Assembly (NCBI GenBank): GCA_964354255.1
Contig: CAYGYX010000046.1
Span: forward strand, 1-17,833
Length of the DNA: 17,833 nt
From: VGBK01 sp964354255
Lineage (GTDB): Bacteria; Actinomycetota; Acidimicrobiia; Spongiisociales; UBA11373
Direction of reading: 5' to 3'
The notes under the pieces were generated by a model. The model saw nothing but the letters and a program-made list of their open reading frames with translations, had not been told where the DNA came from and did no database searches. Shown here one piece after another: positions 7,397-13,187 of this stretch. The stretch's first letter is position 1; each line of letters starts with the position of its first letter. The translations under genes and the position numbers were made by a program.

Positions 7397-7430
7397 CCCG
7401 CGCCGTCTGCGGCCCGCGCCGTCTGCGGCC
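7397..7430. repeat. two-copy 16-bp tandem repeat in the SH3-like gene leader
   Basis: The unit GCGCCGTCTGCGGCC occurs at 7400-7414 and again at 7416-7430, a period of 16 bp with identical flanking CCC before each copy. It lies in the predicted leader of the minus-strand SH3-like gene, between its -10 box and its Shine-Dalgarno sequence. It may be a duplicated regulatory site or simple slippage. Confidence 0.6.
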
Positions 7431-7451
7431 GTGCTGGTCGTCGCGGGCACA

Positions 7452-7457
7452 AAGGTA
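7452..7457 (-). promoter_or_regulatory. predicted -10 (TACCTT) of the SH3-like gene
   Basis: TACCTT on the minus strand fits TANNNT and predicts a leader of about 60 nt that includes the 16-bp tandem repeat and the Shine-Dalgarno sequence. It sits between the response-regulator stop (7498) and this gene, so the SH3-like gene can be transcribed independently. Confidence 0.4.
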
Positions 7458-7497
7458 CTCCGCCGCGAGGGGCGCCGCGGGCGGTCGGGGGGTGAAG

Positions 7498-7908
7498 CTA
7501 GCCGCGCCCGGGTGCTGGGCAGGCCGGCTCGGCTTCGGCGCGGTCGCCGAGGAGGCGGCCGACGGCCGCCCGGAGGGCGTCGGGTTCGAAGGGCTTGGTC
7601 ATGAAGGCGTCGGCGCCGCGACGGTCGGCCTCGAGGCGGTACTCCTCCTGGGCGTGGGCGGTGAGCACCAGCACCGGCACCCGGCTGCACTGGGGGTCGA
7701 GCCGCATGCGGCGCAGCAACTCCCAGCCGTCCATGCCGGGGAGGCCGATATCGAGGATCACCAGGGCGGGCGTGTCGGCGGCCATGTCCTCCAAGGCGGT
7801 GGGAGCGTCTAGGGCGCCCCGGACCGTTCGTCCCAGGTCGCGCAGGCAGACCGCTAGCAGCCGTTGGACGAGGGGGGAGTCCTCGATGACCAGGATGTGC
7901 TCGGACAC
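7498..7908 (-). CDS. single-domain response regulator (CheY-like receiver)
   Basis: A 136-residue protein consisting of one receiver domain with no output domain. The start is GTG at 7906-7908, giving MSEHILVIEDSP, preceded by GAGAGGCGG. The frame remains open far upstream but only as antisense to the prenyltransferase gene. Key residues are present: acidic pair Glu9/Asp10, phosphoacceptor Asp53 in LVILDIGLPGMDGWELL, Thr83 in VLVLTAHA and Lys105 in FMTKPFEPDAL. Proteins of this kind receive phosphate from a histidine kinase and act through protein-protein contacts. No kinase is encoded here. It is divergent from the prenyltransferase gene and lies 112 nt upstream of the SH3-like gene on the same strand, which it could partly co-transcribe. 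Confidence 0.88.
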   Translation of the reverse strand: MSEHILVIEDSPLVQRLLAVCLRDLGRTVRGALDAPTALEDMAADTPALVILDIGLPGMDGWELLRRMRLDPQCSRVPVLVLTAHAQEEYRLEADRRGADAFMTKPFEPDALRAAVGRLLGDRAEAEPACPAPGRG

Positions 7909-8100
7909 GCGACCGCCTCTCGGTGTTTGCAGCAAGAGGTCGGCCGTTGCCCGCCCGACCTTTAGGGGATGAAGGGGTAAGGCGGGAAGCGCTTTCTTGC
8001 CCTGGTGGCCACCGGGACGGGCGGGTGCCTGCCGTCCGGGGCGCAGCCTCCTATAGTCCGCCACTCGCCGGGCCCGATCCGGACGGGAGGGAGGAGCGTC
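7909..8100. other. divergent intergenic region, response regulator / prenyltransferase
   Basis: This roughly 190-bp spacer holds the 5' regions of two divergent genes. It includes a 7-bp inverted repeat (AGGTCGG at 7937-7943, CCGACCT at 7955-7961) in the presumed response-regulator leader, a 10-bp palindrome GGTGGCCACC at 8004-8013, and the TATAGT box at 8052-8057. I found no good TANNNT box for the response regulator. No small gene is supported. Confidence 0.5.
8052..8057 (+). promoter_or_regulatory. predicted -10 (TATAGT) of the UbiA-family gene
   Basis: TATAGT is close to the sigma-70 consensus -10 and fits TANNNT. It predicts a start near 8064 and a leader of about 37 nt that carries GGGAGGGAGGAG just before GTG 8101. 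This supports the 8101 start over longer in-frame alternatives. Confidence 0.55.
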
Positions 8101-9042
8101 GTGGCCTGGAGCAGGCTGAAGGGCTACTTCTTCGCCACCCGGCCGTGGTCGTTCAGCTGCTCCGCCCAGCCCGCCTTCCTGGGCAGCCTCCTCGCCTTCC
8201 ACCTGCTCGGGGACGCCTCCGGCTTCTCCTTCGACTGGCTCACCCTGGCCCTCACCGTGGCGGGCATGGTCGTCGCCCAGGCGGCCTGCAACATGGTCAA
8301 CGACTACTTCGACTACCGCTGGAACTGCGACCTTCCGGAGAACTCCGGGGCCCGCAACCCCTTCCTGGATCCCCTCCTCACTCGCCGGGGCCTGCTGGTG
8401 CTCCTCGGAGGGCTGTTGGCGGCCGACCTGGCCATCGCCGCCTACTTCCTGGTTGCCGTCGGGGGATGGGTCCTCTGGTTCCTCATCCTGTTCGGCGCCT
8501 TCATGGTGGTCTTCTACACCGCGCCGCCCATCAGCCTGAAGTACCACGCCCTGGGCGACTTCTTCATCATCCTGACCAACGGCCTGGCCGGCACCTTCGG
8601 TGCCTTCTACGTCCAGGCGGCGGGCACACCCTTCACGGTGCGACAGGCGCTCGCCGTCCTCCTCTTCTCGATACCGGTCTCCTTCATGGGGGACGTCATC
8701 CTCAACGCCAACAACACCCGCGACGTGTCCGAGGACCGCAAGGTCAGGGCCTTCACCTTCGCCGCCCTGGTGGGGGAGGCGGGCGGGGTGGCCCTCGAGC
8801 ACTTCCTGGTGTTCGGCTCCTTCCTGGTGGCGCTGGTGCTCGCTCCCATCTTCCTGACGCCTCTTACCCTGGTGACGCTGCTGACGGTCCCCATGGCGCA
8901 CCGGCTGCTCCGCAAGCTGAGGAACCGCACCGCCGTCGACCCCGCCGCTTACGAGCGGGTGGACCTCGACGGGGCCGCCCTCAACCTGGTCTTCTGCTCC
9001 TTCTACGTGGGCGCGCTGGCCGTGGGCCTCACCATCCTCTGA
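8101..9042 (+). CDS. UbiA-family prenyltransferase (MenA-like)
   Basis: A 313-residue integral membrane protein. I choose GTG 8101 because a strong purine-rich Shine-Dalgarno sequence (GGGAGGGAGGAG) directly precedes it; an ATG at 8005 is in frame but lies upstream of the predicted promoter. Both aspartate-rich motifs are present: NMVNDYFDYRWNCD (residues 64-77), which binds prenyl diphosphate through magnesium, and NNTRDVSEDRKV (204-215), typical of MenA and related enzymes. Several hydrophobic helices lie between and after them. The likely reaction is transfer of a polyprenyl chain to an aromatic acceptor such as 1,4-dihydroxy-2-naphthoate in menaquinone synthesis. No other menaquinone genes are nearby, so another UbiA-family acceptor is possible and I give no gene symbol. 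It converges on arfB with a 15-nt gap. Confidence 0.85.
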   Translation: MAWSRLKGYFFATRPWSFSCSAQPAFLGSLLAFHLLGDASGFSFDWLTLALTVAGMVVAQAACNMVNDYFDYRWNCDLPENSGARNPFLDPLLTRRGLLVLLGGLLAADLAIAAYFLVAVGGWVLWFLILFGAFMVVFYTAPPISLKYHALGDFFIILTNGLAGTFGAFYVQAAGTPFTVRQALAVLLFSIPVSFMGDVILNANNTRDVSEDRKVRAFTFAALVGEAGGVALEHFLVFGSFLVALVLAPIFLTPLTLVTLLTVPMAHRLLRKLRNRTAVDPAAYERVDLDGAALNLVFCSFYVGALAVGLTIL

Positions 9043-9057
9043 GTTCCCAGGCCCGCC

Positions 9058-9489
9058 TCACTCGTCGGCGGCGTCGGGGGGCCGGCGTCGGCGCCGGACC
9101 TCGGCGCGGTGTCGCTTGTCGGCCAGGCGGCGCAGGCGCGCGGCGGTAGTCGGCCGGGTGGGGCGGCGTCGGCGGGGGACGCGCAGGGCGCCGGCCAGCA
9201 TCGCCGCCAGGCGGCGTCGGGCCGTCTGGCGGTTGCGCCACTGCGAGCGCGACTCGTCGACGACGACGCGTAGCACGCCGCCCGGGGCCCGGGCAGCGAG
9301 GCGCTCCAGGAGGCGGGGGCGCAAGGCCTCGGGGACGGAGGGGCTGCCGGCCAGGTCGAAGGCCAGTTCCACCCGAGTGGCCGAGCGGTTGGCGTGTTGT
9401 CCCCCCGGCCCGCCGGTGGTGTCGAAGTGCCAGCGCAGTTCGGTGGCGGGGATGACCAGGCCGGGGGCGACGCGGAGGGGCTCGTCCAT
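9058..9489 (-). CDS. arfB: alternative ribosome-rescue factor ArfB-type peptidyl-tRNA hydrolase
   Basis: A 143-residue protein made of the release-factor catalytic domain alone. TTGGPGGQHANRSATRVEL contains the GGQ motif (residues 29-31) that reaches the peptidyl-transferase centre. A very basic Arg-rich C-terminal tail (RRLADKRHRAEVRRRRR) matches the ArfB/YaeJ/ICT1 plan, where the tail enters the empty mRNA channel of stalled ribosomes. There is no codon-recognition domain, and the length is typical of the family. ATG 9487-9489 follows TAACCT by 7 nt without a Shine-Dalgarno sequence, indicating a near-leaderless mRNA. The gene is transcribed back-to-back with hutG from a very short shared promoter region. 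Confidence 0.9.
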   Translation of the reverse strand: MDEPLRVAPGLVIPATELRWHFDTTGGPGGQHANRSATRVELAFDLAGSPSVPEALRPRLLERLAARAPGGVLRVVVDESRSQWRNRQTARRRLAAMLAGALRVPRRRRPTRPTTAARLRRLADKRHRAEVRRRRRPPDAADE

Positions 9490-9496
9490 GGGGCCG

Positions 9497-9502
9497 AGGT
9501 TA
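9497..9502 (-). promoter_or_regulatory. predicted -10 (TAACCT) of arfB, leaderless
   Basis: TAACCT on the minus strand ends 7 nt before the arfB ATG. The same hexamer faces the other way at 9532-9537, with only 29 bp between the two boxes, so the two promoters share their -35 DNA. Confidence 0.5.
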
Positions 9503-9531
9503 GGGCGCGGGGCAGGTGCGGCGCCGATCGG

Positions 9532-9537
9532 TAACCT
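9532..9537 (+). promoter_or_regulatory. predicted -10 (TAACCT) of the hutG-hutH unit, leaderless
   Basis: TAACCT ends 6 nt before the hutG ATG, which places +1 on the A of the start codon. No Shine-Dalgarno sequence is present. It would drive hutG and the overlapping hutH. Confidence 0.5.
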
Positions 9538-9543
9538 CCCCTC

Positions 9544-10458
9544 ATGGTCATCGCCGATCCCTGCTGGCCGCGGGCCGACACCTGGCTGGCCTCGGCGGCC
9601 GAGGCTCCGGGCCTGGTGGTCGTCGGGGTGCCGACCTCCTCGGCATCGCTCACCCCGTCCGAGGCCTGGCGGGCGCCGGCCGCGTTCCGGGCCGCGCTGG
9701 GCCGCTTCTCCACCTTCGACGGCGAGTCGGGCATCGATCTGAGCCCCCTGGCGGTGGCCGACCTGGGCGACTGGGAGGTGGCCGGCCTCGACATGCACCA
9801 GGCGGCGGCGGTGGTCGAGCGCCGCGCCCGTCGCCTGGCGGGCGGACCGGTGAGCGCCTTCATCGGCGGCGACAACTCCATCACCCGCCCGCTGGTCGTG
9901 GGCCTGGCGCAGGGCGACCTCTCCGGGGTGGGAATCCTCACCCTGGACGCCCAGCACGACGTGCGCACCCTCGACTTGGGCCCTACCAACGGCACACCCA
10001 TCCGCGGGCTCATCGAGGACGGCCTTCCCGAAGGCCGCGTGGTGCAGGTGGGCATCCACTCCTTCGCCAACTCCGCCCCCTACCGCGCCTACTGCGCCGA
10101 GCACCGCATCGAAGTGGTCACCATGGAGACGGTGGACGAGGTGGGCGCCGGCTGGGTGGTGGCCAGCGCCCTGCGCGACTTGGCGGAGCGCTGCGAGTGG
10201 ATCTTCGTGGACGTCGATGTCGATGTGCTCGACGTGGCCTTCGCCCCCGGCTGCCCGGGGGCGCGCCCCGGCGGGATGACCCCTCGCCAGCTGGCCGCCG
10301 CCTGCCGGGCGGCCGGGGCCCACCCGAAGGCGCGCGCCGCCGACTTCGTCGAGGTGGACCCGGCGCGCGACCCGTCCGGCTCGACCGTGCTCAACCTGGC
10401 CACCGCCTTCCTCGCCTTCGCGTCGGGCGTGGCCTCCCGGGAGGTAACCGATGCCTGA
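9544..10458 (+). CDS. hutG: arginase/formimidoylglutamase-family protein (HutG-like)
   Basis: A 304-residue ureohydrolase-fold protein. Being first in a histidine-degradation unit and overlapping hutH suggests it hydrolyses N-formimino-glutamate to glutamate and formamide, the last step of the four-enzyme route. Family landmarks are GGDNSI (108-113), TLDAQHDVR (133-141), VGIHSFANS, and DVDVDVLDVAFAPG (223-236) with Asp225 and Asp227 as metal ligands. Arginases bind their two manganese ions with histidines in GGDHS and DAHxD. Here these positions are Asn111 and Gln137. I recall related actinobacterial proteins with GGDN, so Asn may be a subfamily trait; Gln is less expected. The enzyme may use one metal, a changed mechanism, or be inactive. 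No hutF or other formiminoglutamate gene lies in the window. The ATG has a leaderless-type TAACCT box. Confidence 0.75.
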   Translation: MVIADPCWPRADTWLASAAEAPGLVVVGVPTSSASLTPSEAWRAPAAFRAALGRFSTFDGESGIDLSPLAVADLGDWEVAGLDMHQAAAVVERRARRLAGGPVSAFIGGDNSITRPLVVGLAQGDLSGVGILTLDAQHDVRTLDLGPTNGTPIRGLIEDGLPEGRVVQVGIHSFANSAPYRAYCAEHRIEVVTMETVDEVGAGWVVASALRDLAERCEWIFVDVDVDVLDVAFAPGCPGARPGGMTPRQLAAACRAAGAHPKARAADFVEVDPARDPSGSTVLNLATAFLAFASGVASREVTDA

Positions 10459-11989
10459 CGAAGTGCTGCTCACCGGGGACGCCCTGCGCCCGGAGGAAGT
10501 GGTCGCCGTGGCCGACAGGCGGGCGGGGGTGCGCCTCGGCCCCGGGGTGGTGGCTCGCATGGCCCCGGCCCGGCGGGTGGTGGAGGAGGCGGTGAGGGAG
10601 GGCCGCGTGGTCTACGGCGTCACCACCGGCTTCGGGGCCCTGGCCAACACCCGCATCGACCCGGCCCTGGCCGACCAGGCCCAGGTGGCCCTCCTGCGCA
10701 GCCACGCCTCCGGGGTGGGGCCGCCCCTGCCCGACCCCCTGGTGCGGGCGATGCTGCTGCTGCGCGCCCGGACCCTGGCCCAGGGCCACTCGGGGGTGCG
10801 GGTGGAGATCGTGGAGCGTCTGCTCGACCTTCTGCGCCTCGACTTGCTGCCGGTAGTGCCGGCGCAGGGGTCGGTGGGCGCCTCGGGCGACCTGGCCCCC
10901 TTCGCCCACCTGGCCTTGCCGCTCATCGGCGAGGGCCTGCTCCGCAGCGGGGGCCGAGTCCGCCCGGCCGCCGAGGTGCTGGCCGAGCACGATCTGGCCC
11001 CGCTCACCCTGCGCGCCAAGGAGGGCCTGAGCCTGCTCAACGGCACCGAGGGGATGCTCGCCCATGGGGTGCTGGCCCTCCACCGGGCCCGGCGCCTGGC
11101 CGAGGCCGCCGACCTGGCCTGCGCGCTGTCGGTGGAAGCCTTGCTCGGCAGTGAGCGGCCCTTCGATCACCGCCTCCACGCCCTGCGCCCCCATCCGGGC
11201 CAGACCACCTCGGCCGCCGCCCTGCGCCGCTTCCTGGCGGGGAGCGGCATCGTGGCCAGCCACCGTGACCTGGGACACGCCGTGCAGGACGCCTACAGCC
11301 TGCGCTGTGCCCCCCAGGTGCACGGCGCCGCCCGCGACGTGCTGGGTTACGCCGACGGCGTGTTCGCGGTGGAGTTGGGCTCGGTGGTGGACAACCCGAT
11401 CGTGCTGCCCGAAACCGGCGAGGTCCTGTCCGGCGGCAACTTCCACGGCCAGCCGCTGGCGTTCGCGCTTGACTTCACCGCGATCGCGGTGACCGAACTG
11501 AGCAGCATCTCCGAGCGGCGCACCGATCGTATCCTCGACCCCGAGCGCTCCTCCGGGCTGCCTCCCTTCCTGGCCACCCGCCCCGGTCTGAACAGCGGCT
11601 ACATGATCACCCAGTACGTGGCTGCCGCGCTCGTGGCCGAGAACCGGGTGCTCTGCCACCCCGCCTCGGTGGAGAGCATCCCCACCTCGGGCTCGCAGGA
11701 GGACCACGTGTCGATGGGCTGGGGGGCGGCCCGCAAGCTGTGGGAGGTGTTGGGTAACGCCGCCCGGGTGCTGGCGGTGGAGGTGCTCTGTGCCTGCTGC
11801 GGCATCGAGCATCGCCGCCCCCTTACCCCGGGAAGCGGCACCGGGGCGGCCCTGGCCGCCGTGCGGCAGCAGGTCCCGCCCCTCGAAGACGACCGGTCCC
11901 CGGCGCCGGACATCGAGGCGGTGACCGCGATGATCGAAGACGGCACCTTGGTCCGGGCCGCCGCAGAGGCCGCCGGAGGGGTACGCTGA
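10451..11989 (+). CDS. hutH: histidine ammonia-lyase
   Basis: A 512-residue enzyme of normal family length. It removes ammonia from L-histidine to give trans-urocanate, the first committed step of histidine degradation, in the cytoplasm. GSVGASGDLAPFAH contains Ala144-Ser145-Gly146, which cyclise to the catalytic MIO group. VYGVTTGFGALANTRI near residue 54 and NGTEGMLAHG are further lyase signatures, and the C-terminal FLATRPGLNSGYMITQY and SGSQEDHVSMG blocks are intact. ATG 10451 overlaps the end of hutG by 8 nt and is preceded inside hutG by GGGAGGT at good spacing, so the two genes are translationally coupled. The next hut genes are about 1.2 kb downstream rather than adjacent. Confidence 0.97.
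   Translation: MPDEVLLTGDALRPEEVVAVADRRAGVRLGPGVVARMAPARRVVEEAVREGRVVYGVTTGFGALANTRIDPALADQAQVALLRSHASGVGPPLPDPLVRAMLLLRARTLAQGHSGVRVEIVERLLDLLRLDLLPVVPAQGSVGASGDLAPFAHLALPLIGEGLLRSGGRVRPAAEVLAEHDLAPLTLRAKEGLSLLNGTEGMLAHGVLALHRARRLAEAADLACALSVEALLGSERPFDHRLHALRPHPGQTTSAAALRRFLAGSGIVASHRDLGHAVQDAYSLRCAPQVHGAARDVLGYADGVFAVELGSVVDNPIVLPETGEVLSGGNFHGQPLAFALDFTAIAVTELSSISERRTDRILDPERSSGLPPFLATRPGLNSGYMITQYVAAALVAENRVLCHPASVESIPTSGSQEDHVSMGWGAARKLWEVLGNAARVLAVEVLCACCGIEHRRPLTPGSGTGAALAAVRQQVPPLEDDRSPAPDIEAVTAMIEDGTLVRAAAEAAGGVR
11982..11987 (+). promoter_or_regulatory. predicted -10 (TACGCT) of the repeat-protein gene
   Basis: TACGCT fits TANNNT and lies in the last codons of hutH. It would give a leader of about 22 nt carrying AGGAGG. 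The same hexamer with similar flanks (GGAG before, GA after) precedes hutU at 13155-13160, so the two units may share control. Confidence 0.4.
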
Positions 11990-12015
11990 GAAGTAACCAC
12001 TCAGGAGGATCGTCA

Positions 12016-12357
12016 GTGACCACAGGCGAGGAGAAGAGCGGGTTCGCGATTTTCCGGGATAAGGCCAGGGTCTTCTTCGGCAAAGCCAAGGAGAAGGCTG
12101 CCCCGGCGGCGGAGAAGGCTTGGGGGAAGACCAAGGAAGTCGCCGGCGAGGTCAAGGAGAAGGCCGCCCCGGTTGCGGAGAAGGCTTGGGAGAAGACCAA
12201 GGAGGTCTCCGAGAAGGCTTGGGAGAAGACCAAGGATGTGGCCGGGGAAGCCAAGGAGAGGATCGGGGAGAAGATCGAGGAACGGCGGGAGCACCCGGCC
12301 GAGGGGGCTACCGAGGCGGTAGAGAAGGCCGCCGAGGAGCTCAAGCCCGAGGAGTAG
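12016..12357 (+). CDS. small charged 11/22-residue repeat protein, LEA-like
   Basis: A 113-residue protein very rich in Lys, Glu and Ala, starting at GTG 12016 behind AGGAGG. EKAWxKTKxV occurs at residues 33-42, 55-64 and 66-75, and KEKAAPxAEKAW at 25-36 and 47-58, giving a 22-residue repeat with an 11-residue half-period. An 11-residue charged helical periodicity is the hallmark of group 3 LEA proteins and of some apolipoprotein-like surface-binding helices. No signal peptide or membrane helix is present; residues 10-22 (FAIFRDKARVFFG) form an aromatic, possibly membrane-touching patch. It may be a hydrophilin protecting protein or membrane in stress. It starts 26 nt after hutH on the same strand and could be read through from it. 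I cannot name a family with certainty. Confidence 0.8.
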   Translation: MTTGEEKSGFAIFRDKARVFFGKAKEKAAPAAEKAWGKTKEVAGEVKEKAAPVAEKAWEKTKEVSEKAWEKTKDVAGEAKERIGEKIEERREHPAEGATEAVEKAAEELKPEE

Positions 12358-12363
12358 CCTCGT

Positions 12364-12426
12364 CCCCTCCGCGGGTGCGGGGGAGACGCGCTCGCGCAGC
12401 GAGCGCAGAGGGGGAAGCCCCTCCCT
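12364..12426. repeat. run of three short hairpins between convergent genes
   Basis: After the repeat-protein stop three GC-rich stem-loops follow in close succession: an approximate one at about 12366-12383 with one wobble pair; GCGCTCGC / GCGAGCGC at 12388-12395 and 12399-12406 with loop GCA; and GAGGGG / CCCCTC at 12408-12413 and 12418-12423 with loop GAAG. A fourth, longer hairpin follows separately. Consecutive stem-loops in a short spacer look like a dispersed palindromic (REP/MITE-like) element, though a compound terminator is possible. Confidence 0.5.
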
Positions 12427-12432
12427 GACGCA

Positions 12433-12461
12433 GTGAGGCCCGCCGTCACGGCGGGCCTCAC
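12433..12461. terminator. bidirectional terminator hairpin
   Basis: A perfect 13-bp stem (12433-12445 with 12449-12461) and a 3-nt loop (TCA) lie between the convergent repeat-protein and DUF4389 genes, 20 nt past the DUF4389 stop on the minus strand. No long U-tract is present on either strand. Confidence 0.7.
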
Positions 12462-12481
12462 CCTCGTTCGGGCCGCGGGCT

Positions 12482-13093
12482 TCAGGCCGCGGGCGAGATC
12501 GCCACTCCGAAGGGCGGGTACTCGTCGGTCAGTCCCAGGAACCACGACAGCACCCGGGTGTACCACTGCATGGCCCCGGCGATGAAGTCCTGCATCCCGG
12601 TCGGGAACCGCCCCGTGAAGAAGGTCACCACGTAGCCCACCCAGGTGACCACCACCGCACCGATCATGACGAACCAGAGCAGGAACAGGTGGGGAATGGC
12701 GCAGATTCCCTTGGGGAACAGGAAGATCCCCGCCACCGCCCATCCCTTGCTCGGGCTCTCGTTGACCGGCGTGCGGGCATCGATGGGGAAACCCTGCGGA
12801 TCGGTGTCGAACGGCGGGTACTCGTCGGTGATGCCGACCAGCCACCCGTAGGCCCGGGCCCCCCAGCGCAGCCACATCGTGATGAGGTCCTGCAAGCCGC
12901 GGGGGAACTCGCCGGTGAAGGCCACAATCCAGAACCCGACGTACCCCACTGCATAGGCGAGGTACCCCAGGACCCCGACGATGATCAGATGCGGGATCAG
13001 CAGGATCGCCTTCACGCAGAAGATCGCTCCGGCCAGGGCCAGGCCCCGCCGGGGCTGCTGGTTGTGGCGATAGACGATGGCGGCTTGGGTCAT
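12482..13093 (-). CDS. DUF4389 domain membrane protein (internally duplicated)
   Basis: A 203-residue integral membrane protein. ATG 13091-13093 is preceded by AAGGGAGAG and by a TACTAT box; an upstream in-frame extension overlaps the hutU promoter and is not chosen. The protein is a tandem duplication with an offset of exactly 100 residues: K28/K128, PH 34-35/134-135, FTGxFPxGxQD 59-69/159-169 and DEYPPF 90-95/190-195. Each half has hydrophobic segments before the FTG motif. This matches DUF4389 (PF14333), a family of unknown function common in actinobacteria. No catalytic residue can be named. It is transcribed divergently from hutU and against hutGH, so it is unlikely to belong to the histidine pathway proper. 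Confidence 0.85.
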   Translation of the reverse strand: MTQAAIVYRHNQQPRRGLALAGAIFCVKAILLIPHLIIVGVLGYLAYAVGYVGFWIVAFTGEFPRGLQDLITMWLRWGARAYGWLVGITDEYPPFDTDPQGFPIDARTPVNESPSKGWAVAGIFLFPKGICAIPHLFLLWFVMIGAVVVTWVGYVVTFFTGRFPTGMQDFIAGAMQWYTRVLSWFLGLTDEYPPFGVAISPAA

Positions 13094-13121
13094 GGGTCTC
13101 TCCCTTCGGATGCTCGGGTGG

Positions 13122-13127
13122 ATAGTA
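13122..13127 (-). promoter_or_regulatory. predicted -10 (TACTAT) of the DUF4389 gene
   Basis: TACTAT on the minus strand fits TANNNT and predicts a leader of about 22 nt containing the Shine-Dalgarno sequence. It is back-to-back with the hutU -10 box, 27 bp apart. Confidence 0.5.
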
Positions 13128-13154
13128 CGCGGGTAGTCGCCGCCCTGCCCGGAG

Positions 13155-13160
13155 TACGCT
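13155..13160 (+). promoter_or_regulatory. predicted -10 (TACGCT) of the hutU-hutI unit
   Basis: TACGCT fits TANNNT and predicts a leader of about 21 nt with GAGAGG ahead of GTG 13188. This gives hutUI a promoter separate from hutGH. The expected -35 DNA overlaps that of the divergent DUF4389 promoter. Confidence 0.5.
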
Positions 13161-13187
13161 GATCCCAGGCTCGAGAGAGGTTGCCCG

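Noticed and set aside
8005..8100. N-terminal extension of the UbiA-family protein from ATG 8005
   Set aside because: It lies upstream of the TATAGT box and of a strong Shine-Dalgarno sequence for GTG 8101, and the added residues show no family similarity.
7909..8901. Long open frame upstream of the response regulator on the minus strand
   Set aside because: It is antisense to the UbiA-family gene and its translation is rich in Glu, Gly and Gln without domain features.
12120..12428. Open frame on the plus strand overlapping the repeat protein and running into the hairpins
   Set aside because: It is out of frame with the repeat protein, whose own frame has a Shine-Dalgarno sequence and a structured repeat; the tail only reflects translated hairpins.
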